Source: Ignavibacteriales bacterium
Lineage (GTDB): Bacteria; Bacteroidota; Ignavibacteria; Ignavibacteriales; Ignavibacteriaceae
DNA: 64,000 nt
Assembly (NCBI GenBank): GCA_016707585.1
Contig: JADJHL010000011.1
Span: 496,001 to 560,000, forward strand
Direction of reading: 5' to 3'
A program made the translations under genes and the position numbers. Each line of letters starts with the position of its first letter. Position 1 is the stretch's first letter. Below are positions 8,699 to 15,331 of this stretch, one piece after another. The notes under the pieces were generated by a model. It was not told the DNA's origin. It worked only from the letters and a program-made list of their open reading frames with translations, and did not search any database.

Positions 8699-9247
8699 AT
8701 GGTTGATTCAAATATCGTTCTTACCGGCCAAACATTTGCTTACACATTTTATGTGCTTGCAATTATGCTGTTAATGGGATGGTTTGCTTACAAAGTAACT
8801 AAAAGCGAAGGCAGTAAAGAAATTAAGCCTGCGCTTTTTTATTCTCTGGTTGGGTTTTTAGTTCTACTCGGTGTTTCACTTCACATAGTTACTCACGAAA
8901 CAATTCCATGGAAACCACTGGATTTGAATCGTGCAGATATAAAGGCTGACAAAACATTTGACATAACAGTTGTAGATCATAAGTTTATTCTTCCATCAGA
9001 GAAACTTATTATAAACACAAATGACAAAGTTATGTTTAATGTAACTTCAAAAGACTTAACATATGGATTCGGATTATTCCGTGAGGATAATACAATGATG
9101 TTCCAGATGCAGGTGCTTCCGGGACATAATAATGATATACTCTGGCATTTTGATAGACCCGGAGTTTATACAATCAGGTCAACAGAATATTCCGGACCTA
9201 AAGGAATTGGTATGATTGAAAAAAATGTTGTTGAAGTGATCGATTAA
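8699..9247 (+). CDS. Membrane-anchored cupredoxin-like subunit II of a haem-copper oxidoreductase, CuA site lost
   Basis: The 182-residue product has two N-terminal membrane segments (about 12-33 and 45-64) and a C-terminal cupredoxin fold, as in cytochrome oxidase subunit II. The CuA loop, normally Cys-x3-Cys-x3-His-x2-Met, reads RSTEYSGPKGIGM here: both Cys are Ser or otherwise replaced and the His is Gly, leaving only the Met. The protein therefore cannot bind CuA. This points away from cytochrome c oxidation and toward a quinol-type or alternative donor. It is 39 bases upstream of the catalytic subunit. Confidence 0.8.
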   Translation: MVDSNIVLTGQTFAYTFYVLAIMLLMGWFAYKVTKSEGSKEIKPALFYSLVGFLVLLGVSLHIVTHETIPWKPLDLNRADIKADKTFDITVVDHKFILPSEKLIINTNDKVMFNVTSKDLTYGFGLFREDNTMMFQMQVLPGHNNDILWHFDRPGVYTIRSTEYSGPKGIGMIEKNVVEVID

Positions 9248-9286
9248 AAAATTAAATAAAATTTTTAATAATAGAAGAGATTTGAA

Positions 9287-10909
9287 ATGAATTTTATACA
9301 AACATTTATGGATGGTGAAGAAGGTTTGTTCAAACCTAACTCACTTACTCGAATGCAAAAAATGATTCTAAGGTTTGTGGTAGTTGGATTGGTTTACTAC
9401 TTGTTTGCTCTTGTTGAAGGTATGTTAATGAGAGTTTACCAGGTAAAACCAATTTCTCTTATTCCACCGGATCAGTATTTCGGAATGTTAACTGCACATC
9501 CGTTAGTTGGAATTTTTGGATCAACTTACTCAATAGTATTTGGTGCATTTTTATTTCTTGTTCCATTTTTAATGAGCAAACCATTGTGGAGTATCAAACT
9601 TGCAAACTGGACTTGCGGCTTAATAGCTGTCGGAACTTTTACCTTTTGGTTTGCAGGATTTTTAACTCACTACGCACCACTTTATACTTTATATTGGCCT
9701 TTGCCCGCAGACTTTACTCAGTTCAGTGTTTGGGGCGGAACATTTTTTATTCTTGGAATTGCACTAATTATGGTTGGTACAGTTTTCTTTGTTCTAAATG
9801 TTTTTAAAACAATTTCCTATACGCCTGAGGGTTGGGAGAAACAGGATGGAAAAGGTTTAATTGCTTCTGCATTGGGCTTAAGCGGATTAAAAAATCTTTT
9901 CAGAAAAAATAAAAAAGAACATATGGTATCACTTCCTGTTGCTGCAATCGCAAGAGGTACAGTTGATACAGCTTTGAACGCAGGTATAATTCTTTTTACA
10001 GGTGTTCTAATTTTAGTTTATATGATAGCTGAAATTGCAGGATCAAGTTTAAAACATTCTTCAATAGATGCTTTACTTTACAAAAATTGGTTCTGGTGGG
10101 GTTTGGATTTAATTGCAGATGGACTTGTATTAATATTTGTTGCTGGTACTTGGTATTTACTTGCAACATTAATTACCGGCAAAAAATTATTTATGGAAAA
10201 CTGGGCACGTGCTGCTTTGTTTGTTGAGATGGTTGTTAGCTGGACAGTTTGGTCGCATCACTTAATGTCAGATCAGGCACAGCCGGGATTCTTGAAAATA
10301 CTATCAGGTGAAATGGTTACTGCTTTTGAGCTTATCACACAAGGACTTGCATTCTTTATTACATTAATTACTCTTTGGAGTGCAAGACCTTTAAAGATGA
10401 CAAATCCACTTAAATTTTTATTGGGCGGTTTGTTAGGTTTTGCTCTTGCTGTACCAGCAGGAATTATGCAAGCAGATTTAGGTTTGAATAGAATTTTACA
10501 TAACACACAATGGATTATTGGTCCACACGTACACGTAGCAATATTAGTTGGCTTAACAATGACACTTTATTCGGCTATATATTATTTATTTCCTTTGGTT
10601 ACGAATGGCGCAAAGTTATACAGCCAGAAGTTAGCCACTTTTCACTTCTGGGCTCATCTGCTTGGTGGAATTGGAATGGGTGCTTTTATGGGAATGGCAG
10701 GATTAAAAGGAATGTTAAGACGTACAATCTACTTTGATGGTGAATATAGTCTTTATATGATCTTAGCCGCACTTTCCGGAACACTTTTACTATTAGCTTT
10801 TCTAGCCTTCTTCTTTAATATCGTTATGAGTGTTGGATTAAAAGGTGTAATCGGAATTTTTATGCCTGCTAAATCTGATACAAAAGATTTGTTACCAGCG
10901 GCAAAGTAG
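9287..10909 (+). CDS. Haem-copper oxidoreductase catalytic subunit, probable non-canonical nitric oxide reductase
   Basis: The 540-residue protein has about 12 or more membrane segments. Retained ligands: haem His71 (LTAHPLVG), the His-His pair 324-325 (WSHHLM), and His414/His416 (GPHVHVAI). The first CuB/FeB His, normally in a GHPxVY motif 50 residues before the His-His pair, is Asp274 here (FWWGLDLIAD). The cross-linked Tyr of oxidases, four residues on, is Asp278. These losses argue against an oxygen-reducing proton pump of the usual A type. Together with a CuA-less subunit II and an NsrR-like regulator they suggest NO reduction. NOR-type families with altered active-site ligands are known; which one this belongs to needs a phylogeny. 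Confidence 0.8.
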   Translation: MNFIQTFMDGEEGLFKPNSLTRMQKMILRFVVVGLVYYLFALVEGMLMRVYQVKPISLIPPDQYFGMLTAHPLVGIFGSTYSIVFGAFLFLVPFLMSKPLWSIKLANWTCGLIAVGTFTFWFAGFLTHYAPLYTLYWPLPADFTQFSVWGGTFFILGIALIMVGTVFFVLNVFKTISYTPEGWEKQDGKGLIASALGLSGLKNLFRKNKKEHMVSLPVAAIARGTVDTALNAGIILFTGVLILVYMIAEIAGSSLKHSSIDALLYKNWFWWGLDLIADGLVLIFVAGTWYLLATLITGKKLFMENWARAALFVEMVVSWTVWSHHLMSDQAQPGFLKILSGEMVTAFELITQGLAFFITLITLWSARPLKMTNPLKFLLGGLLGFALAVPAGIMQADLGLNRILHNTQWIIGPHVHVAILVGLTMTLYSAIYYLFPLVTNGAKLYSQKLATFHFWAHLLGGIGMGAFMGMAGLKGMLRRTIYFDGEYSLYMILAALSGTLLLLAFLAFFFNIVMSVGLKGVIGIFMPAKSDTKDLLPAAK

Positions 10910-10930
10910 TTCGTATTTTTATTTTTTTTA

Positions 10931-10967
10931 AAATCCCTTTTGAATAAATTCAGAAGGGATTTTTTTT
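10931..10967 (+). terminator. Rho-independent terminator after the oxidoreductase
   Basis: AAATCCCTT (10931-10939) pairs with AAGGGATTT (10954-10962), with an inner TGAAT/ATTCA extension (10941-10945 with 10948-10952), followed by a T run to 10967. Confidence 0.88.
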
Positions 10968-10978
10968 AATATTCTGGG

Positions 10979-11002
10979 CTGTCATTGACCACTCTGTGAC
11001 AG
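10979..11002. promoter_or_regulatory. Inverted repeat, possible operator before the DsrE-like gene
   Basis: CTGTCA (10979-10984) and TGACAG (10997-11002) form a 6-bp inverted repeat separated by 12 bases, 51 bases before the DsrE-like start. It resembles a dimeric regulator site in form only; no regulator family is identified. Confidence 0.25.
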
Positions 11003-11052
11003 TTTTCAGCGAATATAATTTTGACTAAAATTGAAAATAAAAGGATAACAAA

Positions 11053-11406
11053 ATGAAAATACTTTTCTTAATAAACGATGCACCATACGGCACAGAAAAA
11101 TTTTATAATGCTTGCCGACTTGCAATGACAATACAGAAAGAACATACCAAAGTAGAAGTGAATGTGTTCTTAATGGCTGATTCAGTAATTGGTGCGCTTG
11201 TAAATCAAAACACTCCGCAAGGTTATTACAACATCGAACGAATGTTAAAAGCCATCATCAACAAAGGCGGTAAAGTAAAACTTTGCGGCGGATGTATTGA
11301 TGCACGCGGAGTTGCTGAACTTCAATTTATAGAAAGTTGTGAACGAAGCAATATGAGTGAACTGGCACAATGGTCTGTTGATGCAGATAAGGTTTTTACA
11401 TTTTAA
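11053..11406 (+). CDS. DsrE/DsrF-like small sulfur-relay family protein
   Basis: The 117-residue protein has the DsrE-fold start MKILFLINDAPYGTEKFYNACRL-type strand-helix unit and a C-terminal motif KLCGGCIDARG (about 76-86). The two Cys sit where DsrE-type proteins carry the residue that accepts persulfide. Family members move sulfane sulfur or act as small redox proteins in the cytosol. The inverted repeat and terminator upstream suggest a transcript of its own or one with the following sigma factor. A role in thiol or metal stress beside the bufferin operon is plausible but inferred. Confidence 0.75.
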   Translation: MKILFLINDAPYGTEKFYNACRLAMTIQKEHTKVEVNVFLMADSVIGALVNQNTPQGYYNIERMLKAIINKGGKVKLCGGCIDARGVAELQFIESCERSNMSELAQWSVDADKVFTF

Positions 11407-11458
11407 TATCGTCCACAATTACTTTACTTTTGGAAAAAAGAAAGAAATACAAAAAGAA

Positions 11459-12025
11459 TTGGATCATATTCATAGTTTAAATCCCAATTTCTGGGTCGCA
11501 AATTACAGCGATGAGCTTTTTGGTTTTGCATTTATTCGAGTAAACGATGAAGAAACTGCACGCGATCTTATTCAGGATACTTTTCTTTCTGCGTTAAGAA
11601 ACCAGGAATCTTTTAAAGGCGAAATTTCTGAAAAGAACTGGCTTTACCTCATCTTAAAAAATAAAGTCATAGATCATTACAGAAAAAATGCAAAGACTCC
11701 GCTTAAAAGAATTTATGATCAGCAAAGTGAAGATGAGTTTTTTGATGAATCTGGTCACTGGAAAAAAGAATCATTGCCAAATCCATTCAACCAGGCTGTA
11801 AATAATCAGCAGCATTCATTTGAGTTTTATGAAATTCTTGAAAAGTGTAAAAGAAAACTAAGCGAACTTCAATTAAACCTCTTTTCAATGAAATTTCTTG
11901 ATGAAATTGAATCGGAAGAAATTTGTAAGGAATTGGATATATCTTCGTCTAACTATTGGGTTCTTATCCACAGGATAAAACTCAAAATAAGAAAGTGCAT
12001 AGAAAAATTATTATATGGCAAATAA
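11459..12025 (+). CDS. ECF-family RNA polymerase sigma factor
   Basis: Region 2 is seen in YSDELFGFAFIRVNDEETA followed by RDLIQDTFLSAL, and region 4 in LSELQLNLFSMKFLDEIESEE leading to a helix-turn-helix (ICKELDISSSNYWVLIHRIK). The frame extends up to 11357, but that stretch overlaps the DsrE-like gene and reads like intergenic DNA. I therefore prefer the TTG at 11459, which leaves the usual dozen residues before region 2; the start is uncertain. The gene is followed by an overlapping zinc-finger anti-sigma gene and then the bufferin operon. ECF factors control bufferin operons in other bacteria in response to copper, so that is the likely target. Confidence 0.85.
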   Translation: MDHIHSLNPNFWVANYSDELFGFAFIRVNDEETARDLIQDTFLSALRNQESFKGEISEKNWLYLILKNKVIDHYRKNAKTPLKRIYDQQSEDEFFDESGHWKKESLPNPFNQAVNNQQHSFEFYEILEKCKRKLSELQLNLFSMKFLDEIESEEICKELDISSSNYWVLIHRIKLKIRKCIEKLLYGK

Positions 12026-12278
12026 TACAAACACAAAAAAGCTAATGATTACCTGCAAAGAAGCAACTATGCTTTCCGTGCAAAAAGCCGAGATAACTCT
12101 TTCGTTTTCGGATAGAATGAGATTATTTATTCATTTATTGGTCTGCCAGTATTGCCGTTTGTTTAATAAGCAAAACAAAATGATTGATAGACTTCTTTCA
12201 AATTGGAAAACTGATAAAAAGCTTTCTGATTTTGATAAAAATCATCTTCAAAACATTATCGAAAAAGAATTAAAATAA
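12015..12278 (+). CDS. Small zinc-finger anti-sigma factor
   Basis: The 87-residue protein has the ZAS pattern in short form: MITCKEATMLSVQKAE near the start and LFIHLLVCQYCRLFNKQ in the middle, giving Cys...His-x3-Cys-x2-Cys. It has no membrane segment. It overlaps the end of the sigma factor gene by 11 bases, which implies translational coupling. Such proteins hold their sigma factor inactive until metal or thiol stress releases it. It is the obvious partner of the upstream ECF factor. Confidence 0.8.
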   Translation: MANNTNTKKLMITCKEATMLSVQKAEITLSFSDRMRLFIHLLVCQYCRLFNKQNKMIDRLLSNWKTDKKLSDFDKNHLQNIIEKELK

Positions 12279-12301
12279 TCTGAAAATTATTTTGTTCTGC
12301 C

Positions 12302-12328
12302 TGTAAGGTTTTCGTTTTCCCTTCGTCT
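12302..12328 (+). promoter_or_regulatory. Candidate ECF-sigma promoter of the bufferin operon
   Basis: TGTAAG (12302-12307), 16 bases, then CGTCT (12324-12328) fits the general ECF promoter shape (TGTAAC-like -35 and CGTC-like -10). It is 52 bases before the bufA start and directly downstream of the sigma/anti-sigma pair. Confidence 0.45.
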
Positions 12329-12379
12329 TTACCACTGAACTAACAAACAAACTATTAACAATTTTTCGGAAGGTCTATT

Positions 12380-12792
12380 ATGACAAACAAAAGTCTCAAA
12401 AGCATCCTTTTTACAGGATCAATCGTTGCAGGTTCACTTTTAAGTACAAACACAGCATCTGCTAATCCATTTAATTTCACTGATCTTGGTTCAGGCTCAC
12501 AATTAAGAACAGCATTATTAGATAACCTTGTTTCACAAAAGTACAATTTAGATTTGGCTTGTGGTGAAAAATCAAAAGACAATACAAAGAAAGAAAATAA
12601 ATCTAAAGATGGCAAATGCGGTGAGGGCAAGTGTGGAGATTCGAGGGTAAATGCGGAGGCAAAGAAGATTCAAGCAAAATGAAATCATCTGATATGAAAA
12701 AGATGGACGATAAATCCAAAGAAGGAAAATGCGGCGAAGGTAAGTGCGGTGAAAACAAATCAACTGAAAAGAAAAACACTGATAAAAAATAA
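12380..12792 (+). CDS. bufA: Bufferin/HvfA-type Cys-rich precursor peptide (frameshifted)
   Basis: The protein starts with a signal peptide (SILFTGSIVAGSLLSTNTASA, then NPF). A Lys-rich mature part follows with repeated E/D-G-K-C-G units: DGKCGEGKCG before the break, then KGKCG and EGKCGEGKCGE after it. As given the frame shifts near 12641 and ends at 12682. Adding one base restores a Lys/Cys-rich tail to the TAA at 12790-12792, about 137 residues. In HvfA and bufferins the Cys of EGKCG motifs is converted by a DUF692/MNIO enzyme to a copper-binding heterocycle. The next three genes complete that pathway. Transcription is probably from the ECF-type site upstream. Confidence 0.85.
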
Positions 12793-12816
12793 TTTGGTTT
12801 TTTCTGGGTCCCAAAG

Positions 12817-12880
12817 CTGTCATTCCACGAACTTGTTTCGGGATCTAAGATTGAGATTTGCGTTTACACGAGAATGACAG
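12817..12880. repeat. Intergenic inverted-repeat element
   Basis: CTGTCATTC (12817-12825) and its exact reverse complement GAATGACAG (12872-12880) bound a 64-bp unit. It contains the wording GTTTCGGGATCTAAGA seen in small dispersed intergenic repeats of many genomes. It sits between bufA and bufB. Only this copy is in the window, so dispersal is not shown. Confidence 0.5.
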
Positions 12881-12918
12881 AAATAATTTTATGTATAAAA
12901 CAAGTAACGGGAAATTAA

Positions 12919-13752
12919 ATGAAACAATTTGTTGGAATAGGATACAGAAAAGATTTTGGTGAAGAATTTCTTCAATCGGAAATTTTGCAGCCATCATTTA
13001 TAGAATTTGCACCGGAAAACTGGATGAACATTGGCGGTTACTGGAAAAAAGTTCTTAAGCGATTATCTGAAAAATATCCTGTTACTGCTCACGGTCTTTC
13101 GCTTTCAATTGGCAGCCCGGAAGAATTAGACTGGAACTTTCTAAAACAAATAAAACAATTCTTGCTTGATTATAACATTGATGTTTACTCTGAACATTTA
13201 AGTTATTCTAAATGCGATAATGCACATTTATATGATTTGCTTCCTATTCCTTTCCGTTATGATGCGGTTAAACATATTGTAGAACGTATTAAACAAGTGC
13301 AGGATTTTCTTGAAAGAAAAATCGCAATGGAAATAGTTTCTTATTACACTCCTGTTGCTGCAGAAATGAGTGAAGTTGAATTTGTAAATGAAATTATAAA
13401 CGGTTCAGATTGTAATCTTTTACTTGATGTAAACAATGTTTATGTAAACGCATTTAACCACAATTATGATGCACAAAGTTTTATTGATCAACTGCCTCTG
13501 GATAAAGTTTCATACATTCATATGGCAGGACACGAAAAAGTTTCTGATGATTTAATTATCGATACACACGGTCAACCGATTATCGATCCGGTTTATAAAT
13601 TGTTTGAGTACACTATTAAAAAATTAGAAACACCTGTTCCGGTTTTATTGGAAAGAGATTTTAACATTCCTGAGTTCTCGGAACTTGCATTTGAAATGAA
13701 TGAACTTGAAAGAATTTGCAAAAAATCCTGGAGTCTAGAATATGTATCTTAG
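12919..13752 (+). CDS. bufB: DUF692/MNIO family multinuclear iron oxygenase (bufferin maturase)
   Basis: The 277-residue TIM-barrel protein has the conserved metal-site regions of the family: EFAPENWM (29-36), AHGLSLSIG (near 57-65), SEHLSYS (near 92-98), LLDVNNVYVN (near 172-181), IHMAGH (near 203-208), DTHG and LLERDFN. Relatives (MbnB, HvfB) use an iron cluster and oxygen to oxidise Cys in a precursor peptide. With a Cys-rich EGKCG precursor upstream and a partner protein downstream, the role in making the copper-binding heterocycle is well supported. The gene lies in the cytosolic part of the pathway, before export of the peptide. Confidence 0.92.
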   Translation: MKQFVGIGYRKDFGEEFLQSEILQPSFIEFAPENWMNIGGYWKKVLKRLSEKYPVTAHGLSLSIGSPEELDWNFLKQIKQFLLDYNIDVYSEHLSYSKCDNAHLYDLLPIPFRYDAVKHIVERIKQVQDFLERKIAMEIVSYYTPVAAEMSEVEFVNEIINGSDCNLLLDVNNVYVNAFNHNYDAQSFIDQLPLDKVSYIHMAGHEKVSDDLIIDTHGQPIIDPVYKLFEYTIKKLETPVPVLLERDFNIPEFSELAFEMNELERICKKSWSLEYVS

Positions 13753-14509
13753 CAATTACACAGAAACTCAGCAAAATAATTTTGCTTCTTTCTGTAATAC
13801 AAATATTCTAAAACCAATTGACGGATTAACTGATAACAGGATTCATCATTACAGACGATTGATTTATAATATAATCGATGACAGCCTTCGTTCAGCATAT
13901 CCGCTAACTGAAGATCTGCTTCAGGAAAATGAATGGAAATATTTAGTTGATGATTTTGTTGCAAAGCATAAAAGTCAGTCACCACAAATCTGGCAGATGC
14001 CATATGAGTTTTATCAGTTTGTTGATGAAAATGAATTTGAATTGAAAGCAAAATATCCACACTTAATAGATTTGTTTTTATTTGAATGGAAAGAAATTGA
14101 ATTGTATATGATGGAAGATAAAAATGATGAGCAAAGTAATTTATCAATAGAAATATATAATCATAGCCAGGTTGTAGTAAACAGGGAATACGAAATTTTA
14201 CAGTTATCATTTCCTGTTCACTTAAAACCCTCCAATACTGTTTCATTAGAAGATAAAGGCGTTTATTACGTGTTAATGTTCCGTGCAAACGACAAAGTTC
14301 AATTCTTTGATCTCTCTCCATTCTTTGTCTGGTTGATATATAAAATTGAAAATAATAATTATTCGATTGAACAGCTTATTAAAAAATCTGAAGAATCAAA
14401 TAAAAACATTAATTGCAAAGTAATTAAAGAATCCTTTTTGAAATTTATATACACAATGCATTCAAAAGGATTTATACTCGGTTTTGAAAATGAAAGTGAA
14501 ATAAAGTGA
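13742..14509 (+). CDS. bufC: DUF2063-type partner protein of the MNIO maturase
   Basis: The 255-residue protein overlaps bufB by 11 bases, so translation is coupled. Its N-terminal half has the family pattern TDNRIHHYRRLIYNIIDDSLRSAYPLTEDLL (positions about 29-59) followed by a helical bundle. The C-terminal half is a mixed alpha/beta region likely to hold the precursor leader. HvfC and MbnC proteins bind the precursor and present it to the oxygenase. No catalytic residues are expected. The assignment rests on the N-terminal pattern and on gene order. Confidence 0.85.
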   Translation: MYLSNYTETQQNNFASFCNTNILKPIDGLTDNRIHHYRRLIYNIIDDSLRSAYPLTEDLLQENEWKYLVDDFVAKHKSQSPQIWQMPYEFYQFVDENEFELKAKYPHLIDLFLFEWKEIELYMMEDKNDEQSNLSIEIYNHSQVVVNREYEILQLSFPVHLKPSNTVSLEDKGVYYVLMFRANDKVQFFDLSPFFVWLIYKIENNNYSIEQLIKKSEESNKNINCKVIKESFLKFIYTMHSKGFILGFENESEIK

Positions 14510-14988
14510 TAGAAAAATATAAATTAGTTGTTGAGCATCTTGCCAAATTAAAAGATATTCATTTGTTGGCGGTAAGATTACTTCTTGCTTATGGTTTTTA
14601 TAACCCGGCAATAATGAAATGGCAAAACATCAACTCAATAGCAGAATGGTTTGGTGAAATGGGAATTCCTTTACCTACATTAAACGCTTATATGGCTGCT
14701 TCAACAGAAATGGCTGGCGTAGTTTTGTTAACGCTTGGTTTAGCAAGCAGAATAATTTCAATACCATTAATCTTCGTTATGATCGTGGCGATAGTAACAG
14801 TTCATCTTAGAAACGGGTTTGAAGCTAGCAATAATGGATTTGAGATACCTGTTTATTACATCCTGCTTTTACTTATTGTATTAATTTATGGTGCTGGTAA
14901 ACTTAGTCTTGATAACATTATTAAAAAAAAATTACCAGTCTATAAAAGTCGCACAACTAAAATGCAGGAGCAAACAAAACAAGATTAA
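14506..14988 (+). CDS. bufD: DoxX-family membrane protein of the bufferin operon
   Basis: The 160-residue protein starts at a GTG overlapping the bufC stop (GTGA). It has four membrane helices (near 18-35, 65-85, 87-105 and 115-135) and the DoxX/SURF4 features LLLAYGFYNPAIMKW and GIPLPTLNAYMAA. A DoxX gene is the usual fourth member of HvfABCD/bufferin operons. It acts in the inner membrane, but its chemistry is not established. A hairpin terminator directly after its stop closes the operon. Confidence 0.88.
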   Translation: MIEKYKLVVEHLAKLKDIHLLAVRLLLAYGFYNPAIMKWQNINSIAEWFGEMGIPLPTLNAYMAASTEMAGVVLLTLGLASRIISIPLIFVMIVAIVTVHLRNGFEASNNGFEIPVYYILLLLIVLIYGAGKLSLDNIIKKKLPVYKSRTTKMQEQTKQD

Positions 14989-15013
14989 GATGCCAGGTCG
15001 GCATCATTTATTT
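14989..15013 (+). terminator. Terminator of the bufferin operon
   Basis: GATGCC (14989-14994) pairs with GGCATC (15000-15005) around a 5-nt loop, followed by the AT-rich tail ATTTATTT. The stem begins at the base after the bufD stop. Confidence 0.7.
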
Positions 15014-15331
15014 AAGTTGCAATTGAAAATGAACTGATGAAAAATGTTCATTTAATAGCATCAATATTTATTTGTGATGTAGATCGAATTATGGATTTCT
15101 TCGATGAGAGTATTTTATAAATGGAAACGGAAAAAATGAATAAGAAGAAAATCCCGCAGAACCAACACTGAAGCATAAATCATAAAATTTAATGGAAGGT
15201 ATTATATACAAAACGGTTGCCGGATTTTGTGGATATGAACCAGATACGAAATTAGCCAGGCATTTATTTTAATTAATAATCTAACAAAACTTTGTTTGAT
15301 GTTAGATATTGTTTTTTAAGATATTTCAAAT
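15014..15331. other. Gene-poor stretch between bufferin operon and kinase gene
   Basis: About 320 bases with no supported gene. Only two very short open frames occur (about 27 and 26 codons, starting near 15039 and 15192), neither recognisable. It lies between two convergent transcription units, so it may be the remains of an old gene. I see no repeat or RNA structure of note. Confidence 0.4.

Noticed and set aside
11357..11458. Longer N-terminus for the ECF sigma factor
   Set aside because: The extension overlaps the DsrE-like gene and reads as translated intergenic DNA; region 2 begins soon after 11459.
13749..14321. A 190-codon minus-strand open frame opposite bufC
   Set aside because: It lies entirely within bufC, which has a family match and coupled translation; the antisense product matches nothing.
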